NCBI RefSeq assembly: GCF_000143535.2
Contig: NC_037321.1
Coordinates: 186,001 to 250,000 of the forward strand
Reading direction: 5' to 3'
Length of the DNA: 64,000 nt
Source of the DNA: Botrytis cinerea B05.10
Lineage: Eukaryota > Ascomycota > Leotiomycetes > Helotiales > Sclerotiniaceae
Below the pieces are notes generated by a model. The model did no database searches and was not told the DNA's origin. It was given only the letters and a program-made list of their open reading frames with translations. The position numbers and the translations under genes were made by a program. Positions within the stretch are counted from its first letter, which is position 1; each line of letters begins with the position of its first letter. Below, piece by piece: positions 11,646-22,814 of this stretch.

Positions 11646-13311
11646 TCAACTCATCCCCCCATTAGCACTCTCGAAAGCTTTCCTCCTTTTCATTCCAGAA
11701 GCGCTTCTCATCCTCCTCCAAATCTCCCTCTTAAACCCTTCAACCCAATATCCCGTCCTTCCAAGCGCATCTCCATTTTCCTTTACCCTTCTCAATAAGA
11801 ATTGTAAGCACTGCTGCGTGGATCCCCACACCATGCATTTATACGCTTTTGGTTTCAAGGCTTGCGCTAGTCTTGATTTCTCTTCTGATTTCTCAAGATT
11901 TTTGGGAGTTGGCGATGCGCTGTTCGATTCCTGGGATTCTTTGCGGCGGAGTTGGAGCAGGCTGCAACTTATCTCATCGGCCATTCCTTGGAGCTGTCCA
12001 AATGCTAATTCAATCGTGGGGTTTCCGGCTAGGATCCGTGAGCTTTGAAGGGTATAGGCTTTCTTGATACTTTCTTCGTTGTGCGTGGCGAGGAATAATT
12101 CTGCGCGCGGATATGTATTTTCTTTTCCTTTTTCGTTTCCCTCTGTTTTCTCTAAAATTGCAGTGTCCTTTTCGACATCCATCCCTGGATACGACAAACT
12201 TAACAAACCAGCAGCTATCCCGTTATACGCCTCATGAGTTTCTTCAATACTTCCCCATATCAACTCCCGCTTCTCGGTAGCGATATATGCACCCCTCACC
12301 AATTTTATCCCCAGCACCCAATCTTCCTTTTGCGCGAGTTGTAAACATCTTAGGATGTTGGAAGGTGTGGATTTTAAATACGCTTGCATGGTTGTGTATA
12401 GTAATGCTTGGGATCCGGTATTATAGATACGCATGAGATCAATGGTCCATGATTCGATAGTGGGTTGTAAGTCTTGTTGTTCTGCATCGAGCCAGAGACG
12501 CGCGGATTGGGAGGCGGCAGTGCGGAGGAGTAGATGCATGGATTGTAGCAGGAGGGGTGGTGGGGGGAGTGCATTTTGAAGAGCGTGGAGAACGAGGGGG
12601 CCTGCGCCGGAAAATCTACAGGTGGGGTGGTTTAGTGGATTGGTTTTTGAGAATTGGGAAATGTTGATGTTGATATTGATGTTCAAGAGAGGAAAGGCAA
12701 ACCTACTTGAGCGATAGAAAATCTCCGGGTTGTAGCAAAGAAAGCGTGTTCATGAGTCCATCTCTCCATTCTCTAATGGCTCTCTCCCCTTCCTCTTTAC
12801 TCACCCCTAGTACATCTCCTCCGCCCACTTCTCCCCCAGAAACATTGACTTCCCTTGCATATCCCAATATCACCCCGCTGAACCCCAATCCCTTCATTTC
12901 TTTCACTCGAGCTCTCACTTGAGTAGCATTTTCCCCGGCGATGAAATGATCATAGATGAATTTCCGGACGATCATATGCAACACTGGATTTCTATCGGGA
13001 TTCAAGATTGTAGAGTTGGAATTTGCGAGTTTGTTGAGGAGGGGAAGGAAGAACGTGATGATTTTGGGGGAGGCAAGAATCGAAGTTATGAGGTAGGATT
13101 TGAGGAGGAGAGGGAGTGGCATTATGGAGAGGGGTGGAAGCTCGGAGGTTGGAGAAGCCCTGAAGTGAGGGGTCGGGGTGGGTGTGTGTGGAAACCCATT
13201 CTGAGTAGAGATAGTTGAGGTGATGGACGAACAGTGTCTGAGAGATGGTATATGATATCTCTTTGGTATGGGTGAGAGTAATCTAGAAGATCTTCGTAAG
13301 AACATTTCCAT
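11646..13311 (-). CDS. PUT1: Proline dehydrogenase (proline oxidase), mitochondrial
   Basis: FAD enzyme that oxidises L-proline to pyrroline-5-carboxylate, the first step of proline catabolism (yeast Put1, Aspergillus PrnD). Two exons, 13311-12707 and 12615-11646, encode 524 residues. The 91-bp intron has donor GTAGGT, branch CACTAAAC and acceptor TGTAG and joins LSLK to FSGAGPL in frame. Supporting segments are LWLDAEQQDLQPTIESW, LLYTTMQAYLKST, GIKLVRGAYI, LFLATHNEES, a GQLQGMAD helix and the C-terminal FLLRRVKENGDA. The open frame begins earlier at a TTG; the first ATG (13311) gives MEMFLRRSSRLLSPIPKRYH, a typical matrix-targeting presequence. The usual Tyr-containing C-terminal motif reads YKCMVWGSTQQ, slightly divergent. 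It lies beside the gene for the opposing biosynthetic enzyme, on the same strand. Confidence 0.88.
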
Positions 13312-14081
13312 AAAAGCAGATAGCACACTCAAGATGAAAGGAAAGTCCAAGAGATCAAATGTCTCAAAGTAAACATTACCTGGGCCCTACATAGTATAAA
13401 CCCTGTGATACATCCGGAGACCATCATCTATCAACCCGATTATCATACACAACAGTTGATTCGTGTATCAGCGGGTGCATATTGGCATGCATCCACCTCG
13501 TAATGGCACTTCGACCCCGCATATCAATGTCATGATGTTGCCTTATCAGGACGGTGGGTCCTTATCGTTTAGTTCATTGTGACATTCATGTGCATAAAGC
13601 CAAAATAGGAATCTGCGTTTGAGTGATGAATGGATTTTAAAGTACAGATCGACCTGGCGATCTTTTGGCTACTCGCTTTCCGTGATAAGGAGTACCGAGG
13701 GGGCACATGTAGACGTCTGATCCTTGACACAGTCGGGGTATCTACTGAGTAGTACAAGAAACCTGTTGGCGAACTGTCTATTGAGCCACTTGTTTGCCGA
13801 TCGTTATCATTTGACTCTGAGAATATTAGTGTCACAAATTAAAAGAAAACACTCCCAGGAATGATATATCTAGCTTGGCAAGAACTTCGATGAAAATATA
13901 GTCTATTCAGACGATGTCTATTTATTGAAGCCCGAGCTCCATCTATCAGATTTATGTTCCTGTGCAGTAATAAGTGGAACAAGAAATAAATGACATGAAT
14001 ACCCCAAGACGTCCAATTTCAAGCACAATATCGATTCGATTTAACAAGTTTCGGCCCGCTCCCTAAAAAACAAGAAAGTAA
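13312..14081. other. Intergenic region between the proline genes
   Basis: Lies upstream of proline dehydrogenase and downstream of pyrroline-5-carboxylate reductase. No gene seen. It should contain the proline dehydrogenase promoter; I could not identify a specific activator site. Confidence 0.5.
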
Positions 14082-15110
14082 TTACTTCTTGCCCATGTTC
14101 AATCCGTGTTGAACCGAATCAATGGTTGCATCACAGTATGTTGATCGGACACCACCTTTCTCAATAGTTTTCAGACCTTGAATTGTGGTACCCTTGGGAG
14201 ACGAAACCTTCTCTCTCAGAACAGCAGGATGTTCTCCATTCTGAATTAACTTTGCGGCTGCGAGCATAGAACCAGCCAAAATTTCAGTCGCGGTGTCTCG
14301 TCTCATTCCTTCGGAAACAGCACCGTCGAGAATTCCATCAAAGGCAGTGAGAAACCATGCTGGAGTGCAACCGGCAAGGACACCTGCAACTTGGAATACA
14401 TTGTCGGGTACATATGTATACTGACCAATGCTTTGAAAGATCCATTTCATAGCTTCTTCGTATTTTGGAGAAATGGTTTCCGTTCCAGTTGAGATAACGG
14501 TTGATGATTCCTTGATTTGTGCCCCAAGATTTGGCATGCTTCTGACAAATGCACACCCTTTTGTGTCTGAGCTACCATTGAATGCAAACTCCTTCAACTG
14601 CTCAGTTGTCGATCCTGCCAAAACTGAGATGACAAGTTTGTTTGCTAAAGCATCACCGACACCAGGAGCTCCGAGAACTTCCTCGGCCATATATGGCTTA
14701 CATGCCAGGATAATAACATCAGCTAGTTGGAAAGCTTTTAAGTTGTTATCATAAAAGACAGCGAGTCTATCTGCAGCCTTGGATTCTTTCGATGCCGAAT
14801 ATACTCTGGAAGCTGAAGCTTCTGACTTGGTACAAGCAATGATATGTGAAACTGGTGTGTTATCCCTTGCATCTGGCAGTGAATTTGCAGCAAGAATGCC
14901 AGTCAGAATAGAACTCCCCATGTTTCCTGAACTTTATAAGTTATTTTCCTTATCATGTGAATTTTCTGACTCACCACATCCCACTACAGCGGCGACTAAG
15001 TTGTTCTTCTTGGTTGAATCTCTGTTCTTGATCCATTTTTCTATTTCTCCCAATGCTGAGTTAGCATTTGGGTCACTGCTGATGCTTCCAGATCCGTTTT
15101 GTGCAGCCAT
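14082..15110 (-). CDS. PRO3: Pyrroline-5-carboxylate reductase
   Basis: Reduces pyrroline-5-carboxylate to L-proline with NAD(P)H, the last step of proline biosynthesis (yeast Pro3, bacterial ProC). Exons 15110-14975 and 14926-14082 encode 326 residues. The 48-bp intron (GTGAGT donor, TTCAG acceptor) rebuilds the dinucleotide-binding loop VVGCG|NMGSSI, which confirms the splice. Further family features are VIILACKPY, LVISVLAGST, FVRSMPNLGAQI, the helix around VAGVLAGCTPAWF, and the C-terminal SPKGTTIQGLKTIEKGGVR signature. The N-terminal 45 residues form a short extension (MAAQNGSGSISSDP) beyond bacterial ProC; it contains no clear targeting signal, consistent with a cytosolic enzyme. It is directly upstream of the proline dehydrogenase gene on the same strand. 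Confidence 0.93.
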
Positions 15111-15882
15111 GGTGTCAATATTGAGGGGAGAATTGAGACTTTGACGATGTTGAAATCCGAATATCAATTTGAAAGAGACACCAATCCCATGTAAAATGTG
15201 GGGGGATCAGATTAGTCATCAGATATATCTTAGCGTCATATCATATCTCAACGCTCTGATAACCTTTTCTCTATTCGGGACCTGGGTGCTTGAATTTTTC
15301 ATCTATACAGAGTAGGCTTGAGTGATCGATAACGAATGTCGTCTCACGAATAAGTCAAGCTCACCAAAGAGGATGCTGTGTTCACTTCTATCCTTGAATG
15401 GCATATCCCTCGAAAGACTCTATAACATCATCGCGCCTCATAATATATGCCATCGATGAATTCCGGTTGCGTCGTTTGCTATATTGAGGCTATCGGCATG
15501 CTGATAACATTTCTCTTGTGTCCTACCATGTTTGGTTTGAGCTCCGAGTATGCTCAGACTGCAATCTCAATGGGGATGGATCACAAGTTTCGTCGAAGCC
15601 GATATCACCCGGCTATCTGTTTTACTGAAAACACACATACCAGTCTCGATGTCTCAACTTGGATTTTCACAGATAGGTTGTAATGCATTGCTCTACACAG
15701 GAACATTCTTGAAGTTTCGAGAGTTGCAAGACATCCCTCATCTTTTAGCTTTAGATGAAGACATTCTACTCAGATGCATGGAGCTGATACGTGATGCGAA
15801 TCAGATTTGTTCTTGTTATATATACAATTTACTTCCTAAATTCATTAATACTCATCACAAACTTTCTTTTAGTTACAACCGC
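15111..15882. other. Intergenic region
   Basis: Promoter side of the P5C reductase gene. A 115-codon plus-strand open frame near 15550-15897 shows no recognisable domain and no codon or composition pattern that would make it a gene. Confidence 0.45.
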
Positions 15883-16632
15883 TTAGTCCCAGTTTAGGTC
15901 GACTTCCTCGCCTCTCAACCATCCTGCCATACCATCATACATCTTTCCAAAAGGTCTCCCCATCATAGTTGGTAGATCCTCCAAGATCGCATATCCAATT
16001 TTATGCTGTGCAACAGCTAAATACTTATACCCCTCTGGATATTTCTCCAGCCCATCTTTGGTGAAAATTGCCGGAAGGTTTTTCCATCAGCCGCAATCAC
16101 CTTGTCCTTCTCATAGAACAAACGATCGTATTTAACCTTTCATTTACCATCTTCGATAAGACACCAGAAGATGGATTGAGAATCACATTCTACATCGATT
16201 GAGATGTCATCAATAACGAGTTTTTGAGTAATTGTGGCCTTCATTTTTCCAATGGCTCGACCAAGCCGAATATTGAGATCGACTGATCTTCCACTCTCGC
16301 GGTGCATGTTGAAATCTCCGTTCTTCCTTCCTTTCTTTAGATACGCTGATAAAATCATCAATGGCTTTCCCTCCACTCCACGCTATTCTCTTATCAGTAT
16401 ATTCCTTGGTGTGAAAGCCCAGAGATATTATGGAGTTACTTACAAGTCCAGATCTTAGCACCCTCTTTGGTGAACATACTTCGATAATTCGTGCATTCTA
16501 AAGCCCACGGTATGAAGGCCAAGCTTTACATAATCCAGAAACACAGAAACGAGAAAGTATCTCGTCATGTGTACCATTGAAATGGTTATAAACCACTGGT
16601 TGGTTCTCCTTTTCTGTGATATTGTATGTCAT
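15883..16632 (-). pseudogene. Decayed SnoaL-like (NTF2-fold) gene
   Basis: Reading the minus strand through three frames gives the segments of the fungal SnoaL-like family in the right order: ATG at 16632, CKAWPSYRG, NYRSMFTKEGAKIWT, an intact-looking intron (GTAAGT donor, TACTGAT branch, ATAG acceptor), AWSGGKAIDDF, FNMHRESGRSVDLN, GRAIGKMKATITQ, KVKYDRLFYEKDKVI and the tail GYKYLAVAQHKIGY to the stop TAA at 15885-15883. At least four lesions are visible: a frameshift after CKAWPSYRG, another near IDDFIS, a TGA in the position where the family has Trp (after IEDGK), and a one-base deletion near TTCCGGC. The family comprises small NTF2-fold proteins of mostly unknown role. Family recognition is from memory of conserved segments. 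Confidence 0.7.
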
Positions 16633-17515
16633 ATTTTGAGAAGCGGAATAATTTAATTGAATGATTTTAAGATGTTGGACAGTATAGTTGGTATGATCCT
16701 CTTCGAGTCATTGAACGACGCACTCTTCCCTCCATGTTATATATCACCATGAAAACTCGAAAGACGCCATGATTATCGCAAACCATCAGGAGATTTCAGA
16801 AATACGACTACCGATCCGCCCGCAACGTTCAGCATAACGTATACCCCGCCAAAACATGCGACTTCTTAAGAAACGTCAACTGAGCATGACATCATCCTCA
16901 CACACTACCATCCATTCTCCAGATATTTGAATCGGAATTATAGTAAAACATCTTTCCTAAAGAATTGTGACGTTAATTTTTACCAGAAGATATCATCCTA
17001 TTTCACGTACTGAATGGAAACTAGTTAGCCAGTACCCAGTTGGTGGCTCGAAATAGAATGCGCAACCACAATTTAGCGTTGGTAAGATGATCGGTCCCGG
17101 AGCTTCGCGACCACTAGGCTCAAATCTATTCTTGGCCAGACAACTTTCTTCAAAGGAGTTCTACTTCTGTAAATTACTCATCCGGGGCGGGAGCTTCATG
17201 TTGCTTCGTGTATCCATTGTAAAGTCAACATACGCAATAAAATGGGCTAGTAATGTATCCCCAACATAATTTTCATATTTTACATCTATCTTTCTTAACA
17301 TTTATATCCACTCAGCAGAATCAATTAATCCTCGAAATTATATCCTTCAATCACTTCTTCATATCAAAAACCGAAATCAGTACGAAAACAAAAGAAAATG
17401 CCCTCCAAGACCTGCAATACCACCTCTCCATCCCTTCTCCCCACGCTCATCTGTACAACAAACTCCTCCCCCATTACATAACCCTAAGAAACGCACTCTC
17501 CTCGAACGAGAAGGC
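16633..17515. other. Intergenic region
   Basis: AT-rich sequence upstream of the decayed SnoaL-like gene and downstream of the secreted repeat protein. I see no supported gene; the 88-codon plus-strand frame at 17253-17519 is a mirror of the neighbouring gene's end and lacks protein features. Confidence 0.5.
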
Positions 17516-18515
17516 CTAAGATCCTCTCCCGCCAGCAGGCTTTCCGGTACCAATTGGCACAGGAACCACAACAGCAATGCTACTAACCGGTCCATAGGAA
17601 TTGACGAGAACAGAACTTGGGGTAGCCTGACCGCCATTAATGTACATGGTGGTGAATGTTCTTGGGTCTTCTTCTGGTTTATCAGTGAAAACAATAGAGG
17701 TATTTACAGGTTCCATAGTTTTGATTATTTTTGTAGGTGGTGTATCTGGCTTTTCAGTAAAGTGTTGAGTTGGTTTTCCGGTGGCAGTTGGTTCTGGTCC
17801 ATCGGGTTTGCCGCCGAAGCGCTGAGTTGGTTTGGCTGTAGCGGTTTGAGCCCGCTCAGTATCTGGGTGACCAGTAAAATTCTGCGTTTGTTTCGCAGTT
17901 GTGGTAGGTGCAGGTGCCGGATCAGGTTTTCTAGTAAAACCTCCTGTGGACTTTCCACTTTCAGCTCTCCCCTCCAATTCAACTCTCATACCCACGAATC
18001 TTCCCTCTATCTCCAAATCCAAATCCAAATCTTCAACATCCCTATTCTCTAATTGCTCAACATCCCTCTGGCCTTTTCCCTTTCCCTTTCCCTTTCCCTT
18101 TCCCTTGGCCTCTGGCTTCTCAGGAGCATGCGTAGCAGAAATCTGACTGCTCTGCGCCGGCCCTCCTTCGCCCCCCTTCACCGTCTTAGTAGCATGGTCC
18201 TGTCCATCCTGTTGCTCACCTTTCGTGGTAACAGGTTCTGGCTTTTGCGTAGGAGCAGGAGTAGGAAAGATCGAGAGTTTAGTAGGGTCAATGATAGGAA
18301 TAGAAAGCCAAGTAGGTTTGGCGTAGATGTTTTGGTTTTCGGGTAATTTAGTTGTGGCCGGAGCGCCTTTTGCAGGCTCGGGTTCTGCAAGAGGAAGGGC
18401 GAGAGAAAGGGGAGCTGCGATGGCGAGCGCAGCGATGAGAAGATTTCTGTAAGAACATGTTAGTTGGAATTGGTGATGATTAAGTTTGGAAAAAGAAGAT
18501 GTACTGGTAATGCAT
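17516..18515 (-). CDS. Secreted Pro/Thr/Lys-rich repeat protein
   Basis: I predict an 11-nt first coding exon (18515-18505) and a second exon 18446-17516, 313 residues in all. The 58-bp intron has donor GTACAT, branch CTAACA and acceptor TTACAG, and rebuilds MHYQNLLIAALAIAAPLSLA, a good signal peptide followed by LPLAEPEP. The mature part is low complexity: a (KG)n run in the middle, acidic DLDLDLEIEG, and imperfect repeats of the type KPTQ-x-F-x-x-KPD (TQNFTGHPD, TQRFGGKPD, TQHFTEKPD) each preceded by a Thr/Ala/Pro spacer. There is no convincing GPI signal at the C terminus (PIGTGKPAGGRGS). It could be a cell-wall-associated or secreted glycoprotein; no enzymatic domain is seen. The long frame without splicing would start only at TTG. 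Confidence 0.65.
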
Positions 18516-20114
18516 CTTGAAGATTGTGTAAGTGTAGCGAGATGTGGAATGAGTGTGGTATCTGGAATCTGAAGCGAATGAATGAAGACTTTGATGATCC
18601 TGCAAGCGATAGAAACTGGAAAGAGAGTGGGGTGCGTTGGAATTTGTTGAAGTGAAGGACTGGAGTGCTGTGTAGACTTCTTTCTTCGACAACGATATTT
18701 CAATCTACTTATACTTTTTACACAACCACCTCACCACATCAAACCTCATTCCCAAGTCAACACCATCACTTCTTCAACCCCTAACCACTAATCACATCTC
18801 ACCTTCCATCTCATCGGCTCCCACCTAAAACTTTGAGACACCGATTCCTCCTCTCGACTTCCCTCAACGCCTCTCAACTCCTCTCAACCCAATCTCTCAC
18901 ATCGACAGTTTCTGAATATGAAATCTCATATCACAGTACGAGCGCCACACTTGGCCTATTCACCACGGAATTCCCACTCCACTTGGCATATCAAAAAATC
19001 CTATCTCTCACTTAAACACCAATTCACAAGCTCTCCAATCTCGAAGGCGAAAAATTTAATATCTGGATAAACCAAGATTGAGGCGTTCAACCACACGTTT
19101 CAGAGACCTACCATTACTACCAACATGTCTCTCCTCCTCTTTTCACTTCCCACTACCTCCCGCCCCCCTCTCATACAATATCATTTCTCATCCTCGCCTA
19201 ATCCATCCTATATCCCCCTATACTATACCGCACCACACCACACTACACCCTATTCATATCCCTCATTTCTACATTTCTATATCTGCAATTTTCAATTTTC
19301 ATTTCAAAATCCCAACATAAATCTCCCTTCCCATTCTATCACAATCACAACAACAAACCACCAAATCAAAGCTGACGATCCCTCAGGAATCCACATAAAA
19401 TTTGTTGTTACAATAGCCATGCTGACTCAAAACTTGGCGACATGTCAGCAATCGCAAGTGCGAGTTGAAAACTAAAAATCAGAGGGCTGTAATGAGATGT
19501 GGCTGCTTTGTAATGAAACCCAATTTGTTCTTTATGTTGCTTACTCTTTTCTTGGGGTCTTCGGCTTGAAAGTTTCATTGTTATTTTGGATCGTTTGAAT
19601 GTGTGGGGCTAGCGAGATTCTGATGATTGAAGGAAATGAATCGTTGAGTCAATTTGTGCATTTATAGTTGCAGTTATCTCAAGTACCTGATTAAAACGAA
19701 ATCTCCTTGGACTTCTAGAAAAATAAGAACAGGTACAATTTTCTTGAAATATGAATACTTAATCTTAGCGCTCATTGTGCGCCTTGAGAGGCACCCGAAG
19801 CACCGAGTCGCTTCGGATATCTATAAAGTCACGGACGATTCAACTCCATTTAAATCATCTAAACTGTGTATCAAGGTCTTTTGGCCAAGAACAAATCCAC
19901 CACTCTGATCACCAGATGTTACTCTTCCCTCGTCGTTCCGTTCAAAATCCTATGAAATCTCGCATTGAAAACCTTGCGCAATCTTATTAATTACGGCATC
20001 TTTTCTAAGTCTCTCACTCCTATCTAGCGGTTTCAATAGAGCATTAGCCACATCATCAAGATCCAAAAGCTTGGGATAAAGAGGCATTCCGGACGGCGCT
20101 CCTTCGATTTCTGG
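18516..20114. other. Intergenic region, partly pyrimidine-rich
   Basis: The part nearest the secreted protein gene (about 18720-19330) is C/T-rich on the plus strand and probably belongs to its promoter and 5' leader. The rest is AT-rich. Open frames here have compositional bias only (Ser, Pro, His) and are not called. Confidence 0.45.
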
Positions 20115-20957
20115 TCAGAAATCCTCACGCAACTTCATGAACAAACGCATGCATGTAACATACGTTACGTGCCAATCAAAGTAAAGAAATAGAGCTTCTT
20201 TTTCCACCCATCTAGTCATGAATCGAAGAAGTTCTACATTGGTCAATTTGCTTGTTTTATTTGCCCAGAAATCCGTTTTCATTCGGCCATTTAGCCCCCC
20301 AAGACAGTTAGAGAGATTTCTAGGCCCATCAACTAGAGTTCCAGGAAAAATTTGGTTCCTGGGAAAGATGCTTTTCAAACTAAACAGTAGCTCGTTCATT
20401 TTATCGTTGAATGTTGCGGCAAGGAAACTTTGCATATTAGCCGAATACCCATGATGATCACAATTATTCAGCATGCAGACAGTGCTGTGATAGTATTTGG
20501 CAAGCTCTGACATGTGCTGCAATTCTAGCTCTCTTGGACCTCGCTTTCGAATCTTCAGCTCATAGCTCATGACATTGTCATGCATATTAGAAGGTTGATT
20601 GCGTCGGGTGAATAGTCGGTTCACCGATTGCATCAAGATCAGAGATTCCATATTTTTCCACTCAGGATATTCATCGGAATCTTTTCACGACTTTTGATAA
20701 AGTGCGTTACGAAGATGTATACAGCTCATTGTGCTGGGTTCAAAGGCTGCATTACGAACTCCTGGTTCACTATATCTCATCGTGCACCGAAAGGTCAACA
20801 AACCACACATAACAGGATTCTGGCATAGATAGAAAGTTTCTCATGGTTGTTCTGAGAGATTGTCGTAGGATTCATCTCTCCAAATTTTTCGGCAGCGAGG
20901 GGAGGTTCTACACTCGGATGGCGAATCCGTACGACATAATGGACGCTTTAAAGACAT
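20115..20957 (-). pseudogene. Disrupted unknown gene with two in-frame TGA codons
   Basis: One reading frame of 281 codons runs from the ATG at 20957 (MSLKRPLCRTDSPSE) to a stop at 20115, broken only by TGA at codon 39 (20843-20841) and codon 91 (20687-20685). The sequence on both sides of each stop reads as ordinary protein (for example NLSEQP before the first and CQNPVMCGLLTFRC after it; LRNALYQKS before the second and DSDEYPEWKNMES after it), so the frame was probably once continuous. The last 179 codons remain open from an internal ATG at 20651. No domain is recognised; the product is soluble and rich in Leu, Met and Asn. It could be a lineage-specific gene in decay or, less likely, a shortened gene starting at 20651. 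Confidence 0.5.
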
Positions 20958-22019
20958 GATAAAGTTGTATACGAAGCTTCCAAAATTGAATATAATGCTG
21001 CAGGTTGTTTGAAGAATGCAAGTTGTAAAGAGAGTGAAAATGAATTTCTAAATTGCCTCTTGTGAATAAAGCTTAGCGGAGAGTAATTTCCAACTTCCCA
21101 TTACCAATAAACAATGCAAATTAAGAAAGTAACGACTCGCTTGAATGGTTTATGATATCAACATGATGCTCGAAGGTAACCGCATACTGAATCTTAAGCA
21201 GCATGCCCCCAACATTCCATTTAGGCGAATAATTGATAATTGATAAAAAGTCTCTGAGACCCGAACACTTAATACGCCATGTATACGTATTATCTTGTTT
21301 TAAAGTGCAATTAGTTTCGTCCCTCATGTGCTCGACTAATGACTGAAGAATCGAATCACTTATTCATTAGTCAATGTTAAGACCCAAATCCCGTGAAATA
21401 AGACGTCATAAAGGGTGAGAATTCCGTAGGTGATTAAGTATCAATACTCATGTGAAGCTCAATTGACGAATCGATTTTTTTGGAATGCAGCTCCAAGTGC
21501 GAGGTGTCTTCCTTCAAAAGAATGTTAGCCAGGGAAAACGTGAGAACCCTAGGCTAGCATAGTTGGGCAATAGTCGTTCCTTTCTTGCTTCTAGAGTGTA
21601 ATTAGATTATAAAGGGAGTAAGTGTCATGGCTGTTATCATTGAAAAATATGTATATTGAGATCACGACAGGTAAGTTCTGAACAAAAAGTTTACTGGAGG
21701 TTGCTCAAACTCACAAACATGGTCATTTTATCTCAACACTACAGTTCTCAAGGAACATTAAAGCTGGAGCATAATTATGATGACGAAAAAACTTTGATAT
21801 TAACAAAATCTAAATGAATGAATGTACGAAATCAAAATTTTAAACCAAACGAATGCTCATCAACGACATGCTTCCTGACTCTACGAAACTTCTTCGACCA
21901 TAAACCAAACAAAGTTTTCTCAATGCACACAATGTCCTGCAATATTCTTATCCGACCTAAAGAGAAAAAAAAAATCTGCCCATCTCGCTAGTTCACTAGC
22001 TCTCTCGATCAAACACCAT
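20958..22019. other. AT-rich intergenic region
   Basis: A 68-codon minus-strand frame at 21327-21121 starts with ATG and has protein-like composition (CTLKQDNTYTWRIKCSG), but no flanking exon or homologue is recognised, so it is left uncalled. The remainder looks non-coding. Confidence 0.4.
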
Positions 22020-22814
22020 TCAACACTTCTTAGGAAACTTCTTGTAGTCTCTAACAAACGGAACCAAAGCCGGAACCTTTTGCTCTCCATAAAGAGGAAT
22101 GCGAGCCAACGCATCAGCCGACGCATTAAGTTCTTTCTTAACATGCCAGAACCAAACAGGAATATGAAACTGATTGAACTTCGAAATCAAGGCGTCCAGC
22201 TCTTGAAATAGCTCAGCATTGACGACCGGCTTGCCAGTCGAAGTCTTGAATCCGTTCTCATTCCACTTGTAGATCCAATCCGCGAACCCATCTACGATAT
22301 ATGCCGAGTTAGTGATGATGAGGATCTTAGAAACTCTCGCGGCGTCCTTATGTTCCCCCTCGTCACTTCCTCCTCGAGCAATATAAGCGTCCAAAACTGA
22401 CTCGGCCAGTTTGAAAACCGTACGCACAGCGAGCAACTCAGCCACTTGAGTAGTCTGCGGGAGATGCTCGTCGACAAGTTTAGAGACGCTACAAGGTGTG
22501 GTATCACCCCGATAGACGCCATATGCAGCTCGAGTAGCTTCCTGTCCGGTGGTTTTGCATGCGCTGTCGATGGCAACTACATGCGATCCTTCGTCAATCG
22601 TCACCTCGCCTTCCGCATTGCGAGATTTGATTTTGAGAGCGCCGCAGCAGCCTAGTGTGCCGAGAATGTCGGCTGGACTATCGACGTACAAGTCGTTGGT
22701 TTCTGGGTTGAAGCGGCGTTGGAAGACGGCTTCGTGACTGAGTCCGTTGTATCTGGTAATACAATCGCACTTGATATCGCGTGCAAACACGATTGAAATT
22801 TCGATGTAGACCAT
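22020..22814 (-). CDS. RNase H-like protein with altered active site
   Basis: A 264-residue single-exon protein with an RNase HI fold in its C-terminal two thirds. The four metal-binding positions of the family can be aligned: Asp83 in VVAIDSACK, Glu126 in TTQVAELLAV, position 169 in IITNSAYIVDGF and Asp234 in NASADALARI. Functional enzymes have Asp at the third position (TDSxYV); here it is Asn (AAC at 22310-22308), one transition away from GAC. The preceding part, with several Cys residues (CDCITRYNG, GTLGCCGAL), resembles the fungal RNase H-domain proteins that carry an N-terminal extension. The frame opens at a TTG; the first ATG is 22814. Loss of one carboxylate predicts weak or no nuclease activity, possibly with retained RNA/DNA-hybrid binding. 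It could also be a gene drifting to pseudogene status. Confidence 0.8.
   Translation of the reverse strand: MVYIEISIVFARDIKCDCITRYNGLSHEAVFQRRFNPETNDLYVDSPADILGTLGCCGALKIKSRNAEGEVTIDEGSHVVAIDSACKTTGQEATRAAYGVYRGDTTPCSVSKLVDEHLPQTTQVAELLAVRTVFKLAESVLDAYIARGGSDEGEHKDAARVSKILIITNSAYIVDGFADWIYKWNENGFKTSTGKPVVNAELFQELDALISKFNQFHIPVWFWHVKKELNASADALARIPLYGEQKVPALVPFVRDYKKFPKKC

Noticed and set aside
15550..15897. 115-codon plus-strand ORF
   Set aside because: No recognisable motif, and its 3' end overlaps the tail of the decayed SnoaL-like gene on the other strand.
21121..21327. 68-codon minus-strand ORF with protein-like composition
   Set aside because: No domain, no credible neighbouring exon and stops just upstream; not enough to call a gene.
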